Assembly: GCA_021234155.1 (NCBI GenBank)
Contig: JAJEKV010000003.1
Location: forward strand, 13,562,386-13,626,385
Length of the DNA stretch: 64,000 nt
DNA from: Isoetes taiwanensis
Taxonomy: Eukaryota; Streptophyta; Lycopodiopsida; Isoetales; Isoetaceae
Direction: 5' to 3'
Shown here: positions 36,311 through 47,518 of the stretch, piece by piece
How positions within the stretch are numbered: the first letter of the stretch is position 1
How the letters are laid out: every line of letters begins with the position of its first letter
Notes under the pieces: generated by a model
Told to the model about the DNA's origin: nothing
The model's database searches: none
The model's input: the letters and a program-made list of their open reading frames with translations, nothing else
Program-made: the position numbers and the translations under genes

Positions 36311-39300
36311 TATATATATTACAAGTCTTTGTACTATGTAGGACCTGTACGAGTTAGGGACTGTACAAATTCAACTAGAAGCCAAATACAGAGATATATC
36401 TCTTAGATTCTACTGGATTCTCAAAGATTCTCTTGAGATTTCCATAAATTCCTTAAGATTCTCTTCAGATTTTTCCATTATTCCTTAAGATCTTGAGATC
36501 CCAAGGTTTCTATAGATTCTTCAAGTTTCTATGTAGATCCTCCTATATTATTCAAGATTCCATCAAGATTCCCTTAGATTCTCAAAGATTCTCTTGTGAT
36601 TCGTATAGCTTCTCCAAGATTCTCTTGAGAGTCTTCTAGAATCTCAAAGATTCTACAGAGATTCCCTTAGATTCCCATAAATTACTGCAGATTCCATAAA
36701 ATTCTAAAATTCCAAGAAGATTCTTAGAATTCGATCACATTGACTCCAACTGCGACAGGATGATGCCAAAGCATCACTCATTGGAAAGCTCTCGACGAGG
36801 AAAGTGCATTTGTAAAATGCTTTTGCCACCTCACTACTTTTTTTTATTTATGACGGTGCCATCTCACCTCCTTTAATATAAAAAATTACAATTTAATTAA
36901 AAAAATAATGGTTAGGATTTTTCCTTCCCTTTTGGTCTAACAACTAAAGATTGGCAACACCAAATCCACCCTATAAAGCATTGTGTGAAGCCGACCCTGC
37001 AAAACACACCAGTGTGAAAGATTCCCCTAGATTTTTAAGATTCTACAGAGATTTTTCTAGATTTCCAAAAATTATTCCAAGATTCGCATATATTCCTCAA
37101 GATTCTATGTAGATTCCCTAGATTCATTCAATTTTGATAAAGATTCACATAGATTCCCCTATATTATCGAAGATTTTATGAAGATTCCCTTGGATTCCCC
37201 TAAATTCTCAAAGATTTTTCTAAGATTCCCATAGATTCCATTGAGATTGCCCTAGATTCCTAAAGATTATCTCAAGATTCACCTAGACTCCCCAGGATTC
37301 TATATAGATTCTCTTGGATTCCTCTAGATTCTATGAAGATTCCTTTAAGTTCTAATTCTTAAAGATTCCTTTAAATCATATAAAGATTCCCTTAAATTCC
37401 ATCAAGATTCCCCTAGATTCTTCTAGATTCTCCTAGATTCCCAAAGATTCTCCCAAGATTCACATGGACTTCCCAAGATTTTATGTGGATTCTCTTAAAT
37501 TCTCTAAGTTTCTATCAATATTCCCTGGATTCTCAAATATTCTATGAAGATTCCCCAGATTCCCATTAATTCGAGATTCCCAAAGATTTCCCACGATTCT
37601 ATGTAGATTCTCTTGGCTTATATAAATATTCCTTTAGGTTCTTCATGATTTCATCAAGATTTTCCTAGATTCTTAAAGATTTTATGAAGACTCCTTTAGA
37701 TTCCTTTAGATCATAGAAATATTCCCTTAGGTTCTCCAAGATTCCATAAAGTTTCTCCTAGATTCTCTCAAGATTCACATAGTTTTCTCAAGATTTTATA
37801 TATATTTTCCTAGATTCTCTAAGATTCTACCAAGATTCCCCTAAATTGTCAAATATTTCTATGAAGATTCCCTAGGTTCCCATAAATTCTCTCGAGATTC
37901 CCCTACATTCCTAAAGATGCCTCAAGATTCACCCAGATTCCCCATGGTTCTATGTAGATTATCGTGGATTCCCATAGATTTGATAAAGATTCCTCTAGAT
38001 TCTCCATAATTCCATCAAGATTCCCTTAGATTCCCAAAGATTCTTTATAGATTCCTCTAGATTCTCCATGATTCCATCAAAATTCTCCAAGATTCTCAAA
38101 GATTTTATGAAGACTCTTTTAGATTCCCCTAGATTCTATGAAGATTCCTTTAGGTTCTCCAAGATTTCATCAAGATACCCAGGGATTCCCCTCGATTATT
38201 AAAGATTTTATGAAGATTCCTTTGGATCATATGTAGATTCCCTTATGCTCTCCAAGATTCCATCAAGATTCCCCTAGAATCTCAAAGATCCCATCAAAAT
38301 TCCCAAATATTCTCTCAAGATTCACATAATTTCCCCAAGATTCTATGTAGATTCTCCTAAATTCTCTAAGATCCTAAGAAGATTCCCCTAAATTCTCAAA
38401 TATTCTATGAAGATTCCCTTCGATATCCTTACATCCTCTCGAAATTCCCCTAGATTCCAAGAGATTGCCCTGAGATTCACCTAGATTTTCCATGATTCTT
38501 TGTATAGTCTCTTGATTCCCTTCGATTCTATGAAGATACCCCTAGATTCCTGAAGATTTTATTGAGATTCCTTTAGATTCCCTTAGATACTTTGAAGATT
38601 GAGATTCCATCAAGATTCCTATAGAATCTAAAATATTCCATCAAGATTCCCCTAGATTTTTAAAGATTCTATGTAGATTCTCTAAGATCCTATCAAGGTT
38701 CACCTAGATTCTCAAATATTCTATGAAGATTTCCTATTAGATCCTATGAAGATTTCCTTGAATCTCCAAGATTTCATCAAGATTCCCCATAGATTATTAA
38801 AGATTCCATCGAGATTCCCCTACATTCCAAACTATTCTCTCAAGATTCATATAGATTCCCCAAGATTCTATTTAGATTCTCCTAGATTTCTTAAGATGCT
38901 ATGAAGATTCCTTTAGATTTCCATAGATCCTCTTTTGGTTCCCATAATCCCTAAGATTCTCTTGAGATTCCCTAAATTCCCAAAGTCTATTCCAAGATTC
39001 CTCTACATTCCCCAACATTCTATATAGATTCTCTTAGCTTCCGTGAGATATTATGAGGATTCCCCTAGATTCCCAAAGATTCTCCCAAGGATCCTAAAGA
39101 TTCTCTTGAGATTCTTCAGATTCCCTAAGGTTCTATTGAGATTCCTCTCGATTCCTAAAGATCCCATGAAGATTCCCCTAGATTCCCTTAAATTACCATA
39201 GATTTTGTAAAGTTCTAAGATTCTAAGAAGATTCTTAGAATCTGATCACGTTGGCTCCAATTGCAATGGAATAGTGTCAAAGCCAGTCATTGGAAAGCTC

Positions 39301-39774
39301 TCGACGAGAGGGATCCAATGGCATAGGTCCCACCTTCATCCGCCCTTTGTGCTGCAAGTTACGTGCCTTTGGATGCGATTAAAAAAAATAAGCTTCTTGG
39401 AAAGTGCATACATAAATGCTTTTTAACTTTTTATTAATGAGAGTGCCACCTCACCTCTTTAAAAAAAAAATATCAATTTAATATAAAAAGTTAAGGGCTA
39501 GGATTTATCCTCACCCTTTGATCTAACGGTTATAATCTGTTGCACCAAATCCACTTTTTGGCATCTTCCTTGCACTTTCCTCACAAAATTTAAGGGCTAG
39601 GATTTCTTCTCCCCTTTTGATCCAATGGCTTGGGGATGTGGTGCATGCCCCCATGCATGCCCCCCATGGAGATCCAATGGCTATATGTTCACCACCTCAC
39701 CTATTTTCAAACGAATGGCCTAGATCGATTTGAATATATAGATATCTATTCCATGGGGGCATCCAAAGTAATTT
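36311..39774. repeat. AGATTC array with spacer modules, block 2
   Basis: The same lead-in as block 1 is followed by a short array (to 36730), a shorter spacer module (to about 37018), a long array (37018-39235) and a full spacer module (39237-39774). The part 37768-39774 is collinear with 34225-36310, including unusual variants, so block 2 arose by a 2-kb scale segmental duplication and not by slippage of single units alone. Confidence 0.88.
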
Positions 39775-40736
39775 TCTCTCAAGATTCCCCTCTATTCTCT
39801 CAAGATTCATATAGATTCTCCAAGATTCTATTTAGATTCTCCTAGATTTCTTAAGATGCTATGAAGATTCCCCTAGATTTCCATAGATCCTCTTGAGGTT
39901 CCCATAATCCCTAAGATTCTCTTGAGATTCCCTAAATTCCCAAAGTCTATTCCAAGATTCCTCTACATTCCCCAACATTCTATATAGATTCTCTTAGCTT
40001 CCGTGAGATATTATGAGGATTCCCCTAGATTCCCAAAGATTCTCCCAAGGATCCTAAAGATTCTCTTGAGATTCTTCAGATTCCCTAAGGTTCTATTGAG
40101 ATTCCTCTCGATTCCTAAAGATCCCATGAAGATTCCCCTAGATTCCCTTAAATTACCATAGATTTTGTAAAGTTCTAAGATTCTAAGAAGATTCTTAGAA
40201 TCTGATCACGTTGGCTCCAATTGCAACGGAATAGTGTCAAAGCACCAGTCATTGGAAAGCTCTTGACGAGAGGGATCCAATGGCATAGGTCCCACCTTCA
40301 TCCGCCCTTTGTGCTGCAAGTTACGTTTCTTTGGATGCGATTAAAAAAAATAAGCTTCTTGGAAAGTGCATACATAAATGCTCTTTAACTTTTTATTAAT
40401 GAGAGTGCCACCTCACCTCTTTAAAAAAAAAATATCAATTTAATATAAAAAGTTAAGGGCTAGGATTTATCCTCACCCTTTGATCTAACGGTTATAATCT
40501 GTTGCACCAAATCCACTTTTTGGCATCTTCCTTGCACTTTCCTCACAAAATTTAAGGGCTAGGATTTCTTCTCCCCTTTTGATCCAATGGCTTGGGGATG
40601 TGGTGCATGCCCCCATGCATGCCCCCCATGGAGATCCAATGGCTATATGTTCACCACCTCACCTATTTTCAAACGAATGGCCTAGATCGATTTGAATATA
40701 TAGATATCTATTCCATGGGGGCATCCAAAGTAATTT
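39775..40736. repeat. AGATTC array with spacer module, block 3 (tandem copy)
   Basis: This is almost identical to the preceding about 945 bases (38830-39774), including the spacer module, and the two copies are directly adjacent. It is the most recent duplication in the array region. Confidence 0.92.
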
Positions 40737-40764
40737 TATATATATTATGATATGATATCACATT

Positions 40765-40830
40765 CAAGGAAGCTTGGCATGGTGGTAAGCACTAAGGCTA
40801 GAGTTGGGAGGTTGCGAGTTTAAATTTATG
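40765..40830 (+). repeat. second tRNA-like relic in the LARD interior
   Basis: TGGCATGGTGGTAAGC resembles an A box and GGTTGCGAGTTTAAATT a decayed B box. This is weaker than the one at 33725. Confidence 0.25.
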
Positions 40831-41294
40831 TTGAGGGGCCAAAAAAATTTATACGGAGGAAATTTTATACGCAACCAAAATACGGGCGTGTGATAGGGAA
40901 TTTTGTGTTTAGTTTTGAATTCTAAGACTCGATTTTTCCGATCACGCCCCTTTGGCTCTAGGGCCTATTCGATGTCGTTTTGACGCATCCCTCCTATGCT
41001 TCTTGGTCAATTGGACTGTTCCCGATGGTTGGTGCAAGAATCGCCTCCATTCGAGTTACTTAGAAAAAGTTATGGCCCATAAAAACAAGAGACCTCGTTC
41101 TCTAAACTTAACATAGCTTTACTTTAGTAACTCACACGTTAATCCATAAGTAGCTTATTTCTCCCATAACTAGGCCAACACTCATGCTACCTATGGAGTT
41201 GGGATAGTTTATCCTAAATTAAAGTCCCCTACATCTAACTAATCTAACGAGCCAATGCAATGATCTGGTCCACAAAATCATGCTTTGATACCAT

Positions 41295-42803
41295 TGTGAC
41301 GTTCCCAGAATCTGTACGATGCTCCCATCGTATAAATACGAGAAATTTCCCTCCCTTGCCGACTACATCAACCCTGCGTCTAACTCGGACCCCTTGGGAT
41401 GACCAAGTGTCCGGGTGAAGGACACGGAGGTGTCATTCGTCCCATGCCTTCTATGGGAGTCCTATACAGCAGAAGCGTATATACATATTAGCACCTAACA
41501 ATCATACACTATACAATATACCACCACGAAGGGTGGTCCATCCATCTTTCATACAGGCAACAATACAATGCCAATATAATATAAGAAATACACCATAAAT
41601 AAGGCTCTACCCCGGGCCCAGACTCTATGGGGTCGACTGATGGGTAAGGCCTCCGGATAACAGCAGACAGAAGTATAACATGGCATTGGCTGGCATAGAA
41701 CAATGGCTAGGGTAGTCCACTCCATCCGCCCGTCCCGTGCACACTTTGCAGATAGGTTGAATCATGATATGGCATGGTTGTAGCCTTCTGGAGACGTAAT
41801 CTCATGGAGTCACCCTATGAGACTACTTCAGGTTACATCTCCCCAGTTCGATGAGGCAGGAAAGGGATGAATCCCCTCCAGAATCACAATGCTTCCATGG
41901 GTGTACTAGAGGATATATGCACACCTGGGTGCACACGCATATGTACCCGACTTATTCCCCTAAATATATACCAAGTCTAGGGCGTCCATATAGGCACGCT
42001 TCCTGCGGCCCAAGAGGTGTCAGACCCATACCCAGCTCATACGTAGTGACTATAAGTCTAGCACACTGTAGGAGCCCCAGTAGCCACGCTGTGACCGTTA
42101 TTTGGTGCTGAACCACATCATAGCATCCATAGCCCGGTGGGCTCTTGTGCACAGGCCGCATCTAATGGGATTTAAGGGGTTCTACCTAGGAGCATATCTA
42201 ATCCTAGATGGCCTTTAGGTCTCTACCCCCCTTTTGCCCATACAACACAGGAGGAATAGAAAGAGAACTATCACAGAACATCCATCCATCCATCCGTCCA
42301 TCCATCCATCCATAATATCAAATAGAACATGAGATAAAGCCTAGTCAAACAACTACTCATACAAGGGTTAATCCTATGACTGACTAGAAACTCAAGCTAT
42401 CTACATACGAACTGGAATCATAGCTAGACCCATTATCTCTCTAGTTCTCCATCCCTCTGGCTAGAACAGGGTTGAATAGTAGCTCCTCCTCCACCAATGT
42501 CCCCCAATTTGATTTTGGGGCAAATTGGGGTTTGGATGTCCCAAGTTAGCAGTTCTGCCTTGCCCAATCGATTTGGGCCAGGTGACAATTCCAGATTAGT
42601 TATCATTAACTAATTTACTATTTTAGCCTTTTTAATATTAGGTAAGCCTAATTCGAATTAGCGTTTAGGGTTAGGTTTCCACCTTAATAATTAATGATTT
42701 ACATAGCTAACCTTAGCTTATGAATAATTAATGCACCATAAATTATTCATAGTGGCGTGTCATGTATTTACCCAAAAGGCATATGAATACGTGGAACGTC
42801 ACA
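41295..42803 (-). repeat. right (5') LTR of the LARD
   Basis: A 1509-base LTR with perfect 7-bp inverted ends. It is the uninterrupted partner of the left LTR and shows the empty site of the Copia insertion at about 41535-41540 (GGGTGGTCCATCC). Confidence 0.93.
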
Positions 42804-42808
42804 CCTTT

Positions 42809-43149
42809 AATGCCTAGATAAGTTTCCTTATTTGCATTAAGGAAATAGAATGCTAAATGAGTATTTGAAACATGGATCTAGTCATTTATGAGTGGCGCCT
42901 TAAAGGGCAAGAGTTTTATCCCCGATGTGTGAACCCTCCTTTTGAGATAGAGCATCATTTCCTTGGAAGGGACATGTAACGTAAGAAGGGGTAGCTCGAA
43001 AGTGCAAAGGTTTGTTCTTGCAATTAGGAGAGGAAACAATGGAGCGCCGTCATTGGAGCAACCTTAGCCATCGCTAGACCCACTCAACGATCACAAGAAC
43101 CGCAGCACCAACAATTTATTTCTCAATTATTAGTTATATCTGAGGTCAT
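42809..43149. other. spacer without recognised features
   Basis: This short flank lies between the LARD and a tandem duplication. Nothing is recognised in it. Confidence 0.4.
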
Positions 43150-43437
43150 TGACAGAGGTAGGATATGTTAGACAACTGGATGGGTATACATTATTTTCAC
43201 TTAATCTTTGAATTTATTTTTCCTTACTCTAATGCAATATGTACTTGAATATCTTTTAAGTTATATTGTATGGTTAAGGAAAGGTAGACATCCTTCTAAA
43301 TTGACAAAGGTAGGACATGTTAGACAAATGGATGGGTATACGTTGTTTTCGCTTAATCTCTAGGTTTATTTTTCCTTACTCTAATGCATTATGTACTTGA
43401 ATATCTTTTAAGTTATATTGTATTGCTAAGGAAAGGA
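43150..43437. repeat. 150-bp tandem duplication
   Basis: Two adjacent copies of a unit contain GGATGGGTATAC, TTTATTTTTCCTTACTCTAA and GTACTTGAATATCTTTTAAG. It lies directly upstream of the truncated LINE-B fragment. Confidence 0.85.
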
Positions 43438-43439
43438 CC

Positions 43440-44003
43440 ACAAAACTTCTTGGATCTAAATTGTCTAGGAAGAAGCTAAGAGCTAATGCCTCTATACGCA
43501 CAGGTGCACATCATCTGCATATTGAAACTGGAAGGTGGGCATGACCAAGAGTACCACATGAAAACAGATCGTGCGCATGTTGTTAGATGCAAGTTGTGGA
43601 GGATGAGAAATATACTTTGCAGCAATGTCCAACTTTTGCTGCAATTCGAGCTAGGTATACAACGCTGCCTTTACAAGAACCTCTGCCAGACCTCCTGGGA
43701 ACATTGCATCAGGATGCCTTGGCATCATATATTCTGGACATTCTGGACTCTCATACCCAAATTTTATCTATGCAATAACTGTAATTTTTCTGTTTTCTAT
43801 GTAATGTAGCATTACTACTAAGGGTTTTCCTTCGAAAACCCTTTGGGGCGGGGGTTTTTTAATCCGAATAGTAGTAAGGCTATCATTATATCTCTTTTGT
43901 ATGGGTCCCATGGCCAATTGGTCCTCGTGGACGTTAAAAAACAATTTCAATTTCAATTTCAATTTCAATTTCAATTTCAATTTCAATTTCAATTTCTTTT
44001 TAG
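43440..44003 (+). mobile_element. LINE-B 3' fragment with (TTTCAA)n tail
   Basis: A strongly 5'-truncated LINE-B copy. It encodes ANASIRTGAHHLHIETGRW and then, in another frame, VEDEKYTLQQCPTFAAIRAR, the C-terminal zinc-like region. The 3' untranslated hairpin (43815-43862) follows, then GGTCCCATGGCCAATTGG and CGTGGACGTTAAAA, and finally about ten (TTTCAA) units at 43940-43996. The tail differs in sequence from the (TTCTA) tails of the other copies. Confidence 0.8.
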
Positions 44004-44439
44004 AGACTATAGGCCCTGGCAATGAAACCAATAGTAGTAGACTTTGTCTAAGGGTCTAGATCATGAGCCTTACGACTTCCAAGTTAATACCCACCCAGAG
44101 CTTGACATTCTAACCATAAAAATGTGAATGAGTATATGTTGGATGTTACTACTTAATTGCAAGCCCAGAACTAACCAGCCTGATACCCATAGCCTTATGG
44201 CTTATCTCGGTGGAATGTCATCAATGGGAATTAGCTTGTGGTTCAATCAATATGCTAAGCTTAAGCTGGAAAAATTGGTACCCTGAAAAAACATTTCTAA
44301 GAGAAGGTTATTATGACTTCTCTACCCTACCTCTGGAAAAGTTGACCATCTATGATAAGCTCTTAGTTATTACTATCAACTAACAATCGCATAATTTCAA
44401 ATGGGAAGAATGTGAGAACACATTAGTTTACAGAATCAC

Positions 44440-45545
44440 TTCAAAATCATTCCCATTCTCAACAAGCCCAAGTGGTTCATATATTGATGGATTTTTACCT
44501 CTGAAATCCACTTCATTAAATACCACATTTCTCTGTATTATCATCTTTCTGATTGAAGGAACAAACAGTTTTTTAGGCTTTTACTGTATCTCCATATTCT
44601 ACTATCATGCAAGGGATTGCCCTGTGAGAATCTTACCAGTCTTTCTTTCTTCTTTTGAAAGGTGAGCATAGGCAATACACCCGAAGATTTTCAGATGGTC
44701 TATAACGGGCTTCACTCATGTCGAAGATTCCTCTGGTACACATGAATTGAACGTCGTAGTGTGAGCACTATGGCACCAACTGAGCTTATAGATTCTTTCT
44801 TATTTCTCACCTGGAGCTACAATGTTCTTGTGCTTATCTTTAATTATGTATTGACCTCCTTTAAATTTGGTTGATAGACCAGCATCATCTATTTTGGATA
44901 TGCATATGAGGTTCACCTCAATCTCAGGGAAGCATCATATTCATTATACCATAAGCATTCCTTTTCCAATCTTCACTTTCTTCCTCCGTGGAAGATCTGC
45001 AAAATGTTCAAACAATGCCTTGTTATTGGTCATGTGGTTACTTGCCCCAAAATCCAAATACCAAATCATGTAACCCATTTCTGCCACGAATCCCATGGCC
45101 ATTATCTTACTAATATTAGACCAAACACCTTCCTTGTCTGCTACATTCCATAATGAAATGCATACATATATCATTTTGTAAAGCACCTATATCATACTTA
45201 ATTACCAAGCTAACAGCTGCAAACCTATTTGTCTCCTGCTTAGTTTGCATTGTCATAAACGCTTTAGAAGCAGAGACCAATGAACCATTGCTTGAACTTC
45301 CTTCAGATTTTTTAGATTCACTCGGTTTTGAGGCCCTATGTGCATGGTGCTTTTTCCTTTTAGTCTCATCTTTCTCTATAACTTTCTGTTTTGTTTTCCC
45401 TCCTGTTTGGTTCGGGGAAATCCCTAGCCAAATGACCATGCTTGTTATAGTTGTAACACTTCCTAGTTTCACCTCCTTCATTTCTGATCACAAATGCTTG
45501 GCTTTTACCGCTCCTCTTTCCACAACCAGCTTGATTGCTTTCTTC
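44440..45545 (-). mobile_element. Copia fossil, inner part
   Basis: On the - strand are a zinc knuckle (CYNYNKHGHLARD near 45455), a protease motif (WYLDFGASNHMT near 45050) and the start of integrase (KIFGCIAYAHL near 44670). The gag part continues at 52923-53640 on the other side of a DNA transposon. Reverse transcriptase, RNase H and the 3' LTR are missing. It is a broken fossil with several breaks. Confidence 0.75.
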
Positions 45546-45582
45546 CATGGGGTGCTTTTTTGCTTAACCTACCCAACTTTTT
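45546..45582 (+). repeat. left terminal inverted repeat of the DNA transposon
   Basis: It begins CATGGGGTGCTTTTTT and ends CAACTTTTT. Compared with the right end it has one gap and a handful of mismatches. Confidence 0.8.
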
Positions 45583-46040
45583 GAAGTTATAGCACCTTAC
45601 CAGCACCTAAATTAACGAGCACGGACGGGCTGGGACGGGCTCATGAAGGGCTTCGTGGCGGGCTCATGATGGGCTCTCGGCCTGACTCGACGGCCTCGGG
45701 ACGGGCTCATGATGGGTTCTCACGGCTTCAATTCCGGCGGTCATCATCATAGAATTTTCAGCAAAGAAAGATCATAGAATTCAAACGGTCATCATCATTC
45801 GAGCTCTTGAACAAACTTATCTCCCAAGCTTTTTGTATTTGTACTGTTTTTCTTCCTTTGCAATTCCGGCAGCTCTTTTGCAACTATACCATGAGTTCAC
45901 CCCCAGCGCTTTGAGGTATCGCATTTTTGCTATCTTTTTTTTAGAAAATGTTTGTGCTTCAAAAATTTATAACGCAGTACTCAAATGTAAGTGGTTTTCT
46001 TGTTTTATTATATTTTAGCTGAAGCCGGCAAGAACACGAT

Positions 46041-47518
46041 ATGAATTTGTTTGAGTTTCTAAAGTGGAGTCGTCTGAAGAAAGCCAAGCCAAATCAAGGC
46101 AAAAGAAGTATCAAATGCTGAATTTTTATCGGTTTTGAAGTTCCTTTGAGGTCCCGAAGATCAACATCAAGGAAATCAAGCTGAATTGAAAGCGAAGTTC
46201 AATGAACTCCTTCGAAAAGTATACCGTAATGGCCCTACCAACAATGAAGTGAGGACTCGTTTTGCAAGAGCATTTGTATGGCGTAACACCCCTAAGGCTT
46301 TAGGTGACCCCGAAAATTACAAGGTAAATTGGGCATCTTTAGCGTGAGACTCCCACAGTTTTACGTAGTTCATAAGAGTAAAGATCATGAAGTAAATTGT
46401 TTTGAAGTTAACCTCAATGTGATTATCAATCACATTAGAAGCTTGTCGAAATGCAAAAGAAAGTCAAGAAGAAATTAAAGGAAAAAAAGGCAGCTTTGTT
46501 GAAGAAGGTAGGTCTTGCGAAGGTAAAGTCTTTGAAGCTACTTGCACTTTATTGTACAAGCAAATTTCGGAGAAGAGAGAATCTATCAAACTTTACAAAG
46601 GCAGATTTGCCTAACAACCAAGCTTTGGTTGCATACTTGAAGAAAGATGAAGCAAGTTTAATGGCTTTACTTTCTCAAACTATTGGGAGTGCTAATGTTT
46701 TACGATGCGTAAAAAGTTGAAGGAAGAAATCAAATCCTTGGAAGTGAATATTGAAGCATATGGCCATAGGATGGAGTTTTGGAATGCAAAGTCCAAACAC
46801 ATATCCGCTATGCAGATTTCAAATTAAAGGTAAGAAGGAACTCAAAGTTCACATGGGTGTTTATGATCCGCCTCGAGATCAATTTGCTTTGAAAAGATGT
46901 GAAGGTTGTGGTTTGAGTTTTAGCTCGATTCAGATTTTCTTATCAAGTTATCATGTGATCATAAATTTCATGTTTGCTGCTTTGGTTCTGTCTTGGATAC
47001 TATGCATTGTACAGTGGCAGGTTGTGGGGTAGAAGTGCCTGACAAGCTTGAGCAAGAACTTGGTTACTTTAAAAGCGATGAAGATGAAGTAACCGAGGAG
47101 TATGAAGAGTCTTCGATGAAGATGTGAAGGTGACAAAGGTCACAAAGGTGAAAGGAAAAGGTAAAGACATGGGTGAGGATTCTAACTCTGTTGCAACTGA
47201 GTATGACAAACCTATTTCCAAAGATTTTGTTGCTAAGAGGAAAGGCAAGAAGAAGATTCTTAGGAGCAAAGAACAAGAAAGCAAGATCGGGAAGTCAGGT
47301 CAAGTCCTAAGACCAGTAACTAGTCTGAACGTGAGATCCCAACAACTCCTGTTACACCAGGTTCTCCACTTGCTTCTCCTGTTACACATGCTTCTCCTGT
47401 TACACCTGCTTCTCCAGTTACAGCTCCAACACATGAAGAGCCTACTCCTTCAAAGTCACCATTCACAGATATCCAATCTGATGAGGAAGACCTCACTCTT
47501 GCAGAGAGAAGTTTATAA
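46041..47518 (+). CDS. transposon accessory gene, Lys-rich, zinc-binding, function unknown
   Basis: A run of coding-like segments reads toward the transposase gene. MNLFEFLKWSRLKKAK (from 46041) may be the start. A segment with YRNGPTNNEVRTRFARAFVW (about 46160-46323) is followed by a Lys-rich helix with KKKLKEKKAALLKKVGLAK (46451-46720) and a coiled-coil-like EEIKSLEVNIEAYGHRMEFW. A Cys/His region then has KRCEGCG and MHCTVAGCGVEVP (about 46830-47040), resembling a RING/PHD-type zinc finger. The end is an acidic stretch, a (S/A)SPVTPASPVT repeat and SDEEDLTLAERSL with a TAA at 47516-47518. Splice borders are not all clear and some joins may be frame-shifted. I do not recognise the family. 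Confidence 0.5.

Larger units (their letters stand above)
25625..42808 (-). mobile_element. non-coding LTR retrotransposon (LARD) of a Gypsy family
   Basis: This is one insertion bounded by a 5-bp target duplication CCTTT (25625-25629 and 42804-42808). The LTRs run 25630-31975 (split by a Copia element; about 1535 bases without it) and 41295-42803 (1509 bases), with TGTGACG/CGTCACA ends (the left LTR ends in TA). A primer-binding site complementary to initiator-Met tRNA (TGGTATCAAA on the - strand) abuts the right LTR at 41285-41294, and a polypurine tract (GGGGAGAA on the - strand) abuts the left LTR at 31976. The element therefore reads right to left. The interior, 31976-41294, has no gag or pol. 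By eye the LTRs differ by roughly 8% over the first 250 bases, so it is moderately old. It looks structurally whole. Confidence 0.92.

Noticed and set aside
33853-40736. Array of short repeats resembling a CRISPR
   Set aside because: Units are degenerate, spacing is irregular (10-16 bases), and there are no constant repeats with unique spacers; the setting is a plant LTR element.
43940-43996. (TTTCAA)n as an independent microsatellite
   Set aside because: It directly follows the LINE 3' module, so it is better read as the LINE tail.
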